DNA from: Hydractinia symbiolongicarpus
Lineage: Eukaryota; Cnidaria; Hydrozoa; Anthoathecata; Hydractiniidae
Assembly (NCBI RefSeq): GCF_029227915.1
Contig: NC_079881.1
Location: 15,539,501 to 15,599,500 of the forward strand
Length of the DNA: 60,000 bases
Direction of reading: 5' to 3'
Shown here: in pieces, positions 43,973 to 55,990 of the stretch
Layout: every line of letters starts with the position of its first letter
Position numbering within the stretch: the stretch's first letter is position 1
Notes under the pieces: model-generated
What the model saw: the letters and a program-made list of their open reading frames with translations, nothing else
What the model was told of the DNA's origin: nothing
The model's database searches: none
Made by a program: the position numbers and the translations under genes

Positions 43973-44126
43973 GACAGCATTGGTAACTAAGTATAAAGGA
44001 AATTTACTTTCTTGTTGGGATGGACCTGCTTTTGCTGTGGATGGCGAGAAAGATAATCAGATGGGTTAACTGAACCAGGTTCGTGTATTAACTGGAAATT
44101 GTAGCCTTGTAGTTTTAGTTTATGCC

Positions 44127-45691
44127 TCAGAATACGTGCTGGCATGTCCTGCTTCGTTTGCTTATAAAGGCTAGTAAAGGTTGATGATCTGTACTGGCAG
44201 TATATTGGGGAAGCCCATACAGATATATGTGGTTCTTCGTTGTTCCAAAAACGAGAGCAAGACTTTCAATCTCTAATTGTGAGTAATTCCTTTCGGTAGG
44301 TGTAGTAGCTCTACTGTCATAACGAATAGGCTTAAAGATGTTGTCTTGAGGAACTCTCTGGGCAAGGATAGAAGCAAGACCATCCTTCTTCGATCCGTCT
44401 ACAATAAGCTTGGTGTCCTTACAGGGATCAAAATAAGCCATCGTTGTGTGCTGCTTCAAAACTTCCTTGAGCTTGTTGTATGCAGTGCTGAACTCCTCTG
44501 TCCACTCAAAAACTTGGCCTTTACATGTTAGTTGTCGTAAAGGTGCAGTAATGTTGGCATAACCAGGAATAAAGGTACAGCTGAAATTAGTCATGCCTAG
44601 AAAAGATCTCACTTCTGTTGCATTTGAGAATGCTGTCATGGCATCAAGCACAGCTACCTTGGCAGGATCCGGTGATATACCACTAGCCGAGAATATTAAA
44701 CCAAAAAATTTAACAGATGTCACATTAAGTTTACATTTGGATCGTCCTAATGTTAATCCACAGTCTGCTAGTCGTTGTAGAACCTGGATTAATGTTAAAT
44801 CATGTTCTCGTTGATTACGACCAAATACAATGATGTCATCATAGATGTTAGCAGCCTGTTGGATGTCAGCTAAAGTGTTAGTCATTTCATCATGGAATAC
44901 TTCTGCAGCTGAATTGGTGCCAAAGTCGAGTCGCTTGAATTGACGTAGGCCTTTATGAGTGTAAAACACTGTGACGTATCGAGATGAGTCATCAAGTTCA
45001 AATTGATTATAACCATGGTTCATGTCCAGCTTAGAAAAATGGCATGCCCATTCATTCTGTATCTAAGTTCCTCAATCGTTGGTATGATATGACGCATGCG
45101 TTGAATTGCTTTATTGGTGGTAGTCAGGTCAATACTCATTCGAATTTGTGATGGATCGGTTTTTGGTGTTATGACAATGTTGGAGACCCAGTAAGTTGGT
45201 CCCTCTACCCGTTCAATGACATCTTCCTTTTCAAGCTCCTGTAACAGAGTCTCCAACTTTTCACGGTGTGCAAACGGAATATGACGTTGCTTTTGCACAA
45301 CTGGGCACACTGTTTCATCAATATGAAGGTGAACCTCGCGATATTTATGCTTCCCAATGCCATTGAATACTACATCAAAGTGGTGCATGATTGCATCAAC
45401 CTTCTGTTCTTGATTGTGTGTTGTAACTTCAAGCTGCTTTTCAAGTTCAATCGATGTCTCTATGGGAGTTAGATGTTTGTCCATTTCTCTATAATCTAGA
45501 TATTGTACTTGGGTGCATACCTGTTTTACAGTTTGTTGGTTGTCAAGATGATTTACATTGATAGCCAATACATCTAAATCGAAAGCTGTGTATTTGCCCA
45601 TTAAACTTTGTGCAGCAGTTACATAAAAGGTAGCCTGGACATTGTTGTTGTTGGCAGTGATTTGTGCCTCAAATGCCCCCTTGATTGGCAA
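44127..45691 (-). pseudogene. pol: Ty3/gypsy reverse transcriptase and RNase H
   Basis: The N-terminal RT part reads VQKQRHIPFAHREKLETLLQ and PKTDPSQIRMSIDLTTTNKA (45020-45340). A frameshift near 45022 leads to GYNQFELDDSSRYVTVF, the active-site box AANIYDDIIVFG and GRSKCKLNVTSVKFFGLIFS. RNase H follows with KLIVDGSKKDGLASILAQ, NYSQLEIESLALVFG and STDHQPLL. The second frame is open for nearly 300 codons, so decay is modest. Confidence 0.93.
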
Positions 45692-45747
45692 TGTAACTGA
45701 GTTGTATGGTTGCAGTTTTGCCTTGGTTGATCAAAGAGGAATGTGTT

Positions 45748-45900
45748 TTAAGTGTTTACATTTGCATCTGCCCCCGAATCTATTTGCATAGTGATCCTGG
45801 TGTTGTCGATGTTTACCTTGATTACAGTAGATGGATAGTTTTCACTGGTGGTTCGTAGCTTCTCCTTCACTGCATCAAGTTTAATTTCTGTTGGTCCATA
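45748..45900 (-). pseudogene. Ty3/gypsy aspartic protease start
   Basis: ITMQIDSGADANV contains the D-S-G-A active-site loop of retroviral-type proteases. The frame stops at 45748 soon after; the rest continues in the next frame down (about 45700, AFEAQITANNNNVQATFYVT). Confidence 0.75.
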
Positions 45901-46600
45901 TTCGTAAAATGACCCTCCTTGTGGCTGTGCAATAAGCAAGTTGACTTTCTTGCTTTCACAAACTCTTGAAAAATGATTTTTCTTGCCACAGTTATTATGT
46001 ACATGTGGCACCTTTCGCATTGCAACTTCCTTTGTGTGGTGTCGTTTCTCCACAATAATGACACAACTCAACCATTCCTTCATGTTCATTTGATCAAACT
46101 CACAGTCTCTAGCTTTAGTCTTTAAACGAGTAACCCATTGATCATGAGTTTCTTGAGTTGATAGCGGTCTCATGCAGAAAAATTTGTATCTTTCTGCAGT
46201 GAGATTCTTTGAACCTTTGAAATGCTCTTCGATCTTCCTCTTTGCCTAAGTGTATGTCGTCCCTGTATCTTCGAGGGTGTTGTAGAGCTCCCGCAACTGA
46301 TGCCCGCCTAAGGCTAGGAGCGCTGCTTTTTTCTTAACTTCTGGTGAGACAGCCCCATCTTCTGTCGGTACTGTATCTAGTCCTTCAAAAGTAAAACAAT
46401 ATTCCAAATTTTCTACCCACATACACCAACGCTTGTGTATGTTTGAAGTAGTTTCTTCGTGATCTTGTAGTTGAAATTCTTGCACACACGAACGAACATT
46501 CCCTAAGGCATGCGCCAAATTTGTTTATGTTTTGCGCACACAACACTTGAAGCCTGATTTGGTTGAGCGTGGTGATGTCGTACGTAAAGTCGTTGCCGTA
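45900..46600 (-). pseudogene. gag: Ty3/gypsy gag
   Basis: The segment LAHALGNVRSCVQEFQ, then RWCMWVENLEYCFTFEGLDT and KKKAALLALGGHQLRELYNT forms the capsid-like helical part. After a stop near 46246 it continues with AERYKFFCMRPLSTQETHDQ and ends in a nucleocapsid knuckle HNNCGKKNHFSRVC, which lacks the first Cys spacing of a perfect CCHC box. Several stops disrupt it. Confidence 0.8.
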
Positions 46601-46783
46601 GCACAAATTAAATAAAAAAAATGGCAGAGGCGGATCCTGGCGAGCGACACAGCTTGAGCGTAACAGTTTTCTTCCAAACGGTACAAGAATTCAAAGTGGA
46701 AAACGTATTTGTACTGATCTGACAATGTTTCTGAAATGTTGTGGTAAATTTTTTTTTTATAAAATCCAATCCTCGCCGCCAAA

Positions 46784-46922
46784 TAAGAGATACCAGCAGG
46801 ACAAGAAATAACATGTGTGTCTCGTAATATAGTTAAATACAAAGAAGCTATATACACTTCACTCTGTGCCTTATAAATACAAATATAGAACAGTCTGTAT
46901 ATATGCAGTCTCCGACACTACA
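46784..46922 (-). repeat. Ty3/gypsy 5' LTR
   Basis: 139 bp, about 95 percent identical to the 3' LTR by eye; its inner terminal TG is mutated (reads TA on the plus strand). Confidence 0.95.
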
Positions 46923-46927
46923 AACAT

Positions 46928-49900
46928 TGATATCAATCATTTCAATTCCCTTTCTGAATTGTTTTCTCATTTCGCATGTGTGATTATACAAGCAATGCAC
47001 CCTCAACTTCAACTAGAATTCCAGTGCCATGTGACATCCCCCCGCTTCAGAACTTTCCGAAGGACTAAAACGGATTTCACAATACGTCCTGGATTGTACA
47101 CGTGCGATAAGAATATAATAGCTAAACTTTTTTGTGTTTTAAAGATTATATGAAAACGTTATTCCAGTTTACCATGAAGGCATCAAAGAGAAACATTAGA
47201 ATTTGGTACCTAAGAATGTCCATTGAAACACTAGTTCTGATCTCTTTAAATAGCGGTAAGTTTGTGAGCTGTCTGTAAACCGTTAAGTCAGGTATGTGCG
47301 ACTATAAATCTTTCATTTGTTCATATATCGCTAAAATCTGGGAAGCACTGTCAATGTGACATATCGTCACATTATCTTTAAGCTGCCTGGCAGGGTGGTT
47401 ACTATGTTGGTGGTGACGTTGCTTTACATCTGATTTTTTAAAAAACTTAGCATAGGACAAAAGCATTTCGTCCAGGGCTTCTAAATTGGCCACAAAATTC
47501 CATCTGTGACCAAAAGGTGAACAACAAAGAATTAGCAAAGTCATGTGATGCCGGTCATTTTAGCCTTGTAATTTATCCACAAAGCTTAAAAATAATCACA
47601 GAACGATTGTAGTCTCGATGTGTTTTTATAAAAAAAGGCTCATCCAGCCTTACTTATAATTTAAAGTTCTTATAAAAAACCTATGTAGTATAAAAATCCT
47701 ACATTTGAGCACTAGACTGGGTGGTATTGGTTTAACATCAAAATCCGAGTTATTCCTGGTTCGCGTTACTATTTTGTCCATGTTAATTTTGAGATACCAA
47801 AAGAGTGTCACAAGAACATTTACATCCCTCTTATTTGGCTAACACTTGTACCATCAGGTAACTAAATGAGAACTTGTCCAACAAGGAATTAAAGATTTAA
47901 TCTCTGACTGTAAGAAAAACATACAAAAAATAAATATGCATGGGTATGGGACAAATACCTGTCTCTGCCTTCTCAATATGTGATCTTTTGAAAAATGCAT
48001 AAAAGAAAATATTGCACAATACATTCTTCATGGTTATTTAAGTTTGTTTACAAGAGTTATAAAAGAAAGCATATGCACAATATCTTTCTGTTAATATTTA
48101 ATTAAATCCATCACAATGTTCTTCAACAGAAATTTTCTTTCTCAAAAAGATTAAAGCTTTTATTCTTGTTTCTCATTTACCTTTAGTGTGTTTTATGAGT
48201 TTTTTGTTATGATTAAAATTAATATAAACAATATTGGCCAATATACTTTGTTTAATCATCATTTAAAATCCTTGAAATGAGGTTGTTGTTAAGAATTTTG
48301 TAAAAGTAAAACGACAGGCTACATGCAGATAATACCATGTACACATTTCAACTAAAAAGAAATCATCTATATGTTTTTCATTTCTTAATAGAGCTTGATT
48401 TAACTGCATAGAAAAATTTCTAATAATGCTCTAGCAACCCGTCAACCAACCTTTTGCCAATAGTATCTTTTTGGGGGGGAACAGTGGACTTCTCGCTTGC
48501 TTCATAAGGTAGTCAAAACCGTCAATGTCAACCATCAATGCCATTCTCAAATATATTAATGTAAAATGTATCATTCTCAAATTAGGATCAAAATCTGTTA
48601 CACCACGAATAATTTGATATAACTAGGCAGGGGACCCGGCGATGAAACACTGGGTTAAGCCACAAGTAACTGTGTTACTCAGCGTTCAACACCTGTTAAA
48701 GTGATTAAAAAGAAATGTAAACTGTGCCCACACATCCAGGCGAAGCGTTTTAGTACAGGTATGCAGTGTGTCGTAAATCGAGTGAAGCGCACAATTTTTT
48801 TCAAAAATAACATTCCTACAACTTTAGCTGACATAAGAACACAGTTTACAACCCCTCAGTTGGCCAATCTTTTGTGTTTTTTTTAAAAAATCTTAGACTG
48901 AGTGGCTAGTAAAGGTCCATATATACACATCCATATAGGGGTAATACCCTTTTCCAAAACAAAACTTTATCAAAACTTCAGTTAAATAGAAACACTGGAA
49001 AGAGCCAGCACACCTTACTGGGAATGTTGCATGGGTCCGTTATACCTGCGTGTTTTGTGGAGAAATGCCATTAGTAACGGGAATATCTTAAGCTCTCTGT
49101 ATTGTTGCATGGCTATCATTTTAAATTTTAATTTAGCAGATTCACAAAAATGCAATAGATGTCGACCTGTAAAAACGATGGAGCGGAAAATTGAGGTAAC
49201 TTTATGTATAAAGTGTTTAGCTTAAGTCTTCTACATGTAATGACAGTTTTGTTACACGTGGTTGATACTTTTTGCATGAAAAAGGAAACTATGGCTGCAT
49301 AGGACTATTTCACTTTTTAGCCAGATGTAAATAAGCATAGCTAGATAGTCGGAACCCAATAATTTTAGCTAGGATAAACAACACTTATACCAAACTGAAA
49401 AAAATAGTAATGCTAAGGTATATATATATTAAAATATACGTTCCTAGCTAAAATCTTATGATTCGTTTGTTTAGGATCCATACATGGCAGAAAGCGTGAC
49501 AATAATTTTATCTTAACATGCAAAAACATATAAAAAACACAATACAAAGCTTTTTCAAAACAAAAAAGTCAAAAAACAACCTATACAAACCTTTAAAATG
49601 GCCACTATTACATTAGATCATCCGCAAAGCACGGTGTCATCGCTAAAACTTTGCTGCACTCAACATGTCACAAAACGTTAGGGGACGGTCTCCACCATCT
49701 CCATCGATCATCGTGTTTGGGGTTCGCGATTCAAAATGTCCCCCACTTTTCTACCACAAAATGAATGCGTGACAAAGATTAACCTTGAAATCCCATATTG
49801 CACGCGTAACATCCTTTGCATGTGCGTTGTTAAACAAATAAATAACCATTTTAAAAATTGCGTACCAGAAGCAAATTAGGTATATACACTATGCAATTGC

Positions 49901-50834
49901 GTAACGCCGTCGTCTGGCGTACATGATTTATCACGTAAGCACATATTTACAAAATGAGAAGCCTGTATATGAAATGTTTATTGCATTGCTTAACGACTGT
50001 ATTATGTAATATCAGCTGTAATGATGCTGCAATAAAATATGACTGTGCCAGTCGATTTGTGTTATTATACTTTGTTAACCGTCTGAATTAGGGCAATACG
50101 GGTTTCTAAGCATTCTGATTGGCTTAGCCCTTTTGACGACGGGCCAATATTTTGCGGAATTGCCCGTCGTCAAGAAAAATGGTAGCTTAAAATGTAAACA
50201 AGCACGAAAAAAATTATTTAAGAAGCATTGGAAATGATTATATATCCAACTCCTACAATACAATTATCGATAAAAACATTTTCATAGGATAGAAACAAAA
50301 CAATAAACAGTTAAAATAACCAGATTCAGTAACATTCCGTCTGGATGCTTCTTCAACATGGCTAGTTAACTAGTTATATTTTCCATAAAAAAACGATGAT
50401 CTGATATCCAGTTTTGTCAAAAATACTAAATACAGGGCGATGGAATCATAAAAAATACATCTCCTCTCATTTTCAGATTCGTTCCTTCGGCTTTGTGGTT
50501 ACCGAGACAATATAAAACTCGTTGAAGGCCATGTTACTCTTGGCTAGCTAGCTAGTTAAAAAAATTACTTCAATATTCGTTGTAACTAAATTTTAGCTGC
50601 GCATTCAACCTCACACATTATTCTGTATGTGTCAAACATCGTAATGTTTTGTTTACAAAGTTTTATTCTATAGGGACATTTGAATTCTAAATAGAATGTT
50701 TGTTTTTAGACAGGACTGTTTCGAAATTTGACCCAGAGTGTTAACAAATGTAGTGATAGTGAATTATTTTACTATAAGAGCACTAAACTAAAATTCTTAT
50801 TTTTTATTTTTAGAAACTTAGCTAGACGTTTAAC
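46928..50834. other. Intron interior, no gene; hairpin at 50133-50173
   Basis: AT-rich. A 12-bp perfect hairpin TTGACGACGGGC with its complement (50133-50144, 50162-50173) is present. Short frames at 47302-47544 (minus) and 48701-48886 (plus, KKKCKLCPHIQAKRF) have no assignable similarity. Confidence 0.35.
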
Positions 50835-50835
50835 A

Positions 50836-50975
50836 AATACAATAATAACCGATTACCCTGTGCTGTACAGAAAATATCACCCTCAGTCATTGCACTGACC
50901 TCACAAGCTCGGTCAGCACTTGGTCTTGGGCGATATTTTGCGCTACAGCCCCGGGTAATCGGTTATTATTGTATT
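50836..50975. mobile_element. 140-bp hairpin MITE
   Basis: Terminal inverted repeats of about 22 bp, AATACAATAATAACCGATTA then CCC, at both ends, with an imperfectly paired middle (ACTGACCTCACAAGCTCGGT). Confidence 0.85.
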
Positions 50976-51128
50976 AGTATCACGCCATATCTTAAAATTA
51001 TAGCAAATAACATATTTCTTGTTGTTCATTTTCTCAATATAGGGAAATTTTAGGTATGCTGGGCCTCCTTTGTCAGCCGTTTAGAAAAGTTATGTGTTGA
51101 TACAAGTCATAGTAGTCTTGGAAACGTA

Positions 51129-51670
51129 CCTGACGCCAGGACACGTATGTATTTTCACCACATTTGCTGTTCTGAGTTGCATACTTAGAAACATATATGA
51201 TGCTCACTGAGATGTGCCTGACGCTCAGGTCATCTTAATTAGCAGCACTTGAATAGGAAACATGCACCTGACGCTTAGGGCATGTCGATGCGCCTGACGC
51301 TCAGGGCATCTTAACTGTAATGATCACTTAAATAGGAAATATGCACCTGATGCTCAGGGCATGTCAATGCACCTGACGCTCAAGGCATCTCAACTGTAAT
51401 CATCACTTGAATAGGAAACATGTGTCTGGCGCTCAGGAGTAGGTTGATCTCCTGACGCTCATGGCATCTTAATTTTCTCATATATACCTGACACACACGG
51501 TATGACGCTCAGGGCATCTCAATTCTCTTATACACCTAACGCTCAGGGTATGAATAAAAACACGATAAGCATGTGCCTGACGCTCAGGACATGTCGATGC
51601 GCCTGATGCTTACGGAATTTCATCTGTCATAAAAGATGCCTATAAGGCATATATTCTGATGCTCAGGATG
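51129..51670 (+). repeat. Array of about 14 palindromic CCTGACGCTCAGG motifs
   Basis: The near-palindrome CCTGA-CGC-TCAGG, usually followed by GCAT, occurs about fourteen times with substitutions and uneven spacing. A higher-order unit of about 80 bp, including ACTTGAATAGGAAACATG, repeats three times near 51245-51425. Three copies in reverse orientation lie at 13.7 kb. Confidence 0.9.
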
Positions 51671-52525
51671 TACACTAGATATTTGTGCATTTGACGAAGC
51701 ATGAAGGAGGCACCTGCTTTCTTACCCAATCCTTAAAATTTCTATAAATGTCCAATGCATACAAAATTTGTTGTATTTACTCATTTTAATAAAAATATAT
51801 ACATTGTTTCTATCAAATTTGTGTTTTTTTTTGCACATGTACAAGCATTTCTGTAGTTAGAAAAAACAACAAGCCACAGTTGTCAAATAAACCTATTCAA
51901 ATATTCGTTTAAAATTTTAGTGATTTTTTTTTAAAAAAAGAATTACCTTATTTTGAAATTATTCATGAAATTAACACGGTTTTTCAAAATTTTTGTTAAT
52001 TTAATGATCATTAATTAAACGCAGTGTTAATTCAAAGACTTTTAATCTCATGACTCGTTAATTAAAATACTGTTAGTTTGGAGACTTTTTTATACAGTAC
52101 TGCCTGAATGTGATGTTACATGTACACCCATTTCATGATGTCGCACAACAATGTCATGTTTACATAAAAAAACTTTATGTGTCTATTGTTATCACACGTA
52201 TTTTGCATGTTTCTATTATTACCTATAGGTGCATGTGTTAACAATAATATATACGAAAAACTTTTGTTTGAATTTAAGACATGCATGTTATTGTTTAAAT
52301 GTGTTAACAATCACAAAATATCAACTATAATATTTGGGAATAATTCTAACACTCTTTTTACTGTGCTCAAAAGTTTAGAAATTTATAATCATAAAAAATA
52401 AAAGTTTTTTTGCAAGTGTTTTTCTTAAGTTTTATTTATATATTCTCAGGAATATTTATTTTTTTCATTGCGCTAAAAATAAGTTTTTTCAAGATAAATA
52501 TTTAATAAAAACTTTGTTCTTAAAT
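51671..52525. other. No gene recognised
   Basis: AT-rich intron sequence with short homopolymer runs. No coding or structured signal seen. Confidence 0.35.
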
Positions 52526-52529
52526 TTCT

Positions 52530-52785
52530 AAAATGCGATGTAAAAAAGCATATCTATCGCCGCTTTTCGCTCTTAAGCTTTTACAATGCGATCTAACGAA
52601 GCTTTTCTATCGCCGTTCGTTGTTTTTAAACTTTTAAAATGTGATGTAAAAAAGCATATCAATCGCCGCTTTTCGCTCTTAAGCTTTTAAAATGCAATCT
52701 AACGAAGCTTTTCTATCGCCGTTCTTCGTTCTTAAATTTTTAAAACGCGATCTAAAAAAGCAATTCTATCGTCGTTCTTAAATTT
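52530..52785 (+). repeat. Minisatellite of about 54 bp in an alternating A-B pattern
   Basis: Five units with AATGCGAT(C/G)TAA and CTATCGCCGTTCTTCG-like cores; two types alternate (A with AAAAAAGCATATCTATCG, B with CGAAGCTTTTCTATCG), so the true period is about 108 bp. It is the inverse of the array at 53.7-54.05 kb. Confidence 0.85.
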
Positions 52786-53497
52786 TATAACTCGTTGCAT
52801 GTATAGACAAAACATATAACATTTCTTTCGTGTGCAAAACAACAACATTTTTTGTGTTAATCCCTTAGCAGCTGTGGCAATTATAAAATTCAATAAGCCA
52901 CACGAAAATTTCATGCGATCATTAAATTTCACGTGTGGGACAAAAACTCTATTGTTTTTGACATGCAAAAATAGATCATGTATTTAACAATGGATATATA
53001 ATAAAAACAAAATTTCTGATGCTACTGAAAGCTCATGTAAAGGTGATAACTATCATGCACATGTAACATTATATTCGGACGGTACTGTAATATAAAAAAG
53101 CCTAAAAACATAAAAATTTTTTTTTACAAATTTTCTACTATTTCCTCCTCATCAGACGATAGCTCAACGGTGTTCTCTTTTTCAGTGATCTTTTTTAAAA
53201 TAGCTTTGTATATACAATCTTTTCTTTAAAAATTACCTAAAAGCACTTTTTCTTTTATATGTTTTGGATTTTTAACCTTGTCTTTCCAAACAACGAAAAC
53301 CTTTTCTCGATTTCCAAACCGCCTTGTAATAGAGGGGACCGCTTCATTACCATGAGTCTGACTGTTGCCATAATTTTTGCTTTGTCTAATATCGCATACT
53401 CTCAAATTGGCTTTAATTAAATGCATTTTTGAAAACAACCTTGCTCAACCGCATTAATTAAATGCCTGTTTCAAAATAAATTCATTGAACCGTGTTA

Positions 53498-54307
53498 GGG
53501 GTCATCTACAAAATTCGTAGCAATTCGTATCAAAAAAAGAATTTTCTTTTGCCATACAATAATTAAATTCGTATGAAATTTTTCTAAAACCGTATAAAAT
53601 TCGTATGAGTTTTTAATTAAATTCGTATGAGTTTTAAATTAAATTTGTATGAGTTTTAAATTAAATTCGTATGAGTTTTAAATTAAATTCGTATAAGTTT
53701 TAAATTAAATTCGTATAAGTTTTAAAAACGAAAAACAGCGAATGAAATGTTTTTTTAGATCGCATTTTAAAAGTTTTAAAACGAAGAACGACGATAGAAA
53801 TGTTTTTTTAGATCGCATGTTAAAAGTTGAAAAACAAAAAACGGCGATAGAAATGTTTTTTTAGATCGCATTTTAAAAGTTTAAAAACGAAAAAGGCGAT
53901 AGAAATGTTTTTTTAGATCGCATTTTAAAAGTTTAAAAACGAGAAATAGCGAATGAAATGTTTTTTTAAATCGCATTTTAAAAGTTTTAAAACGAAAAAC
54001 GGCGATAGAAATGTTTTTTAGATCGCATTTTAAAAGTTTGAAAACAAAATATAATTCGTATGAAAATTCGTATAAAAGAGAATATAATTCGAATGGCAAT
54101 TCGTATGAAAGAGAATATAATTCGTATGACAATTCGTATGAAAATCGTATGAAAATCGTATAAAATTCGTATTAGATTTTTTAAAAATCGTATAACTATT
54201 TAACACTATACGAATTGTATACGATTTTTATACGAATTAAAAGCAAAAATTCGTATATATTCGTATATATTCGTATAAAATATCATACGAAATTTGTAGA
54301 CGACCCC
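53498..54307. mobile_element. 810-bp PIF-like MITE carrying a minisatellite
   Basis: Ends GGGGTCATCTACAAA and TTTGTAGACGACCCC are inverted copies, flanked by TTA on both sides, the 3-bp duplication typical of PIF/Harbinger elements. Inside are tandem AATTCGTATGAGTTTTAAATT units (53600-53720), six copies of a unit of about 55 bp with GGCGATAGAAATG and TTTTTTAGATCGCATTTT (53725-54045), and more TTCGTAT repeats. Confidence 0.8.
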
Positions 54308-54727
54308 TTAGTTTGATGACTGGTAATATAATTTGCGTTAATTTCTTGACTCTTAATTTCATGGAATAAGGTAGTTGAAATTTATTTCCAGTTCCTTTTG
54401 GATCTTATTCTGATCTTATTCTACCTAAAAAATCTTTAATCTTCATTAAAGCCATTTTACCCTGTAAAAGAGTGCTGCTGTTTGATGTACACAACTGTGC
54501 TTGCATGTCCATTGTTCTCAAAATGAAATCAAAACAACTATATCAAAATAGAAAGTGGTCTGCCTCTTTTCTTTGATATTGATTTTCTAGAGAGTTCAAA
54601 AAGAGAAAAAAATGTTTTTTTGGGAAAAAGCTGGTAAGAAGGACAAAAACAAACATAATTGATGTTTGCTTTGTTTTAGGCCTGAAATTACATAAACTTA
54701 AAAATTGAAGACATATAAAAGCCTTAC

Positions 54728-54798
54728 TTTGATATATTCTTCGCAAGAAGAAGGTCGGTTCCTTTGAGTGAAAACAAGATAATATTTGATTCTCCCAT
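54728..54798 (-). CDS. PRPSAP: Probable first coding exon of PRPSAP
   Basis: The minus-strand ATG at 54798 reads MGESNIILFSLKGTDLLLAK then NIS, and the frame ends two bases into a codon at a strong donor (GTAAGG). LFS followed by LAKNI matches the N-terminal strand and helix of the family. Exon 2, with the expected RLG segment, was not found with confidence. If right, the gene spans about 26 kb. Confidence 0.6.
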
Positions 54799-55990
54799 TT
54801 TATTGCCCCCAGCTTTCCCACTCTTGCCAAAGTATGAGGCTTGAGAAAAGAATGGTGGTCCGAATCTATTCGCCGTCTTGAAGCTGGTCACTATTACGAT
54901 GTAAAATAATATGATATAATAAGTATAAACAAAAGCTGTTACGGTAACCTTTGCACTCTCACAATAACAGAATAACAACGTTGATTTCTCCAGCTGAGGG
55001 ATTATACGTAGTGCTGAGCTATGGAAGAAAGACACAGGAGGCCATTGCCGATATCTTCTGTTAGATATGTTAAAAAACTGCCATTTATTGTTTACTAGTC
55101 GATAAAGACCCGTGGAAAAATCCACTTAGGCAATAGAACATTGAAAAAGTTAGTTGTTTAAGACGTTTTGACGTCAGCATTGCAAATCAAAAAAAAAAAA
55201 AAAAAATGGCGAAATTTAGTTTATTCGTTCGCTGATCAAAATAATGTAGGATCATATCTTTTCTACGAACGACTAAGGACATATAAGGGGTTAAAAATTT
55301 TGCTGACGTCAGCAATGGCCTGTTAAAAACGCGAAAAAATTTTTTCCGAAATTTATATCCCTGTTACCTTTATCGTATAGGCCTTGAAACGATGATCAAG
55401 AAAATGTATAGGATCACGTACTTTTGAGAAATAGTTGCATAGATATTTGGATTTAAAGGTTTTGTGATGATGTCATCAACCCGTCCATTCGGAAACGGAT
55501 TGGGGAACCAGGTTTTGGAAAATTACCCAAATTGGTCCTAGGTTCTCCCTAGTTACCTACGCGGTGAAAAATCATTGACGTCACCAACTCGTCTTCAAGT
55601 TATTTGGCCTCAAAATTTTCGGTGCACTGTAATAACTTCATTGATTTAATATAGGATATTTGACGTTAAAGTAGTGTTATTGACGTCGCGTTGTAACGTC
55701 AGAAAATTTAACATATTAGACCTAAGTTTCTCGGCGACATCAAAGGAAAATGACGATATGTACTTTGCCTGTTACAAACAGACACAGTCTCTGTATTATT
55801 ATAAGAGATATCTTATTAAAGGTTACCTCCCGCTAAAAATCAAGTTGAGCTGCTCAAATGAAACATCTTTCAAAGTTGTGTAGAATTCTTTTTATTTTTT
55901 TGAAAAATCTTTATCGTTCTCGAATATTTGTCTTAAAATTAGCGCTAATTATGCGAAACTGTGACGTCATGAATATGCAATGAGCATAAT
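54799..55990. promoter_or_regulatory. Upstream region of PRPSAP with TGACGTCA-like sites
   Basis: CRE-like cores occur near 55153 (GACGTCAGC), 55301-55314 (perfect palindrome TGCTGACGTCAGCA), 55468 (GATGTCATC), 55577 (TGACGTCACC), 55681 and 55963 (GTGACGTCATG). This may be a regulatory region for the gene starting at 54798, or part of an old repeat. A 17-base A run is at about 55189. Confidence 0.35.

Larger units (their letters stand above)
42375..46922 (-). mobile_element. Complete Ty3/gypsy retrotransposon, inactivated
   Basis: Two 139-bp LTRs, AACAT duplications on both sides (42370-42374 and 46923-46927), and the order gag, protease, reverse transcriptase, RNase H, integrase on the minus strand. 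A polypurine run (AAAAAGGGGAGTAA) precedes the 3' LTR; TTTGGCGGCGAGGATTGG after the 5' LTR is the likely primer-binding site. The LTRs differ at about seven positions, so insertion is fairly old. Frameshifts lie in gag and pol. Confidence 0.95.

Noticed and set aside
51129-51670. CRISPR-like appearance of regularly recurring palindromic repeats
   Set aside because: Spacing is irregular, spacers repeat among themselves, repeats are degenerate, and the context is an animal intron.
53232-53319. Possible PRPSAP exon 2 (minus strand, RRFGNREKVFVVWKD)
   Set aside because: Splice phases fit, but the residues do not match the conserved N-terminal segment and the stretch is longer than expected.
53881-54132. 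83-residue minus-strand reading frame
   Set aside because: It is a by-product of the tandem 55-bp and TTCGTAT repeats.
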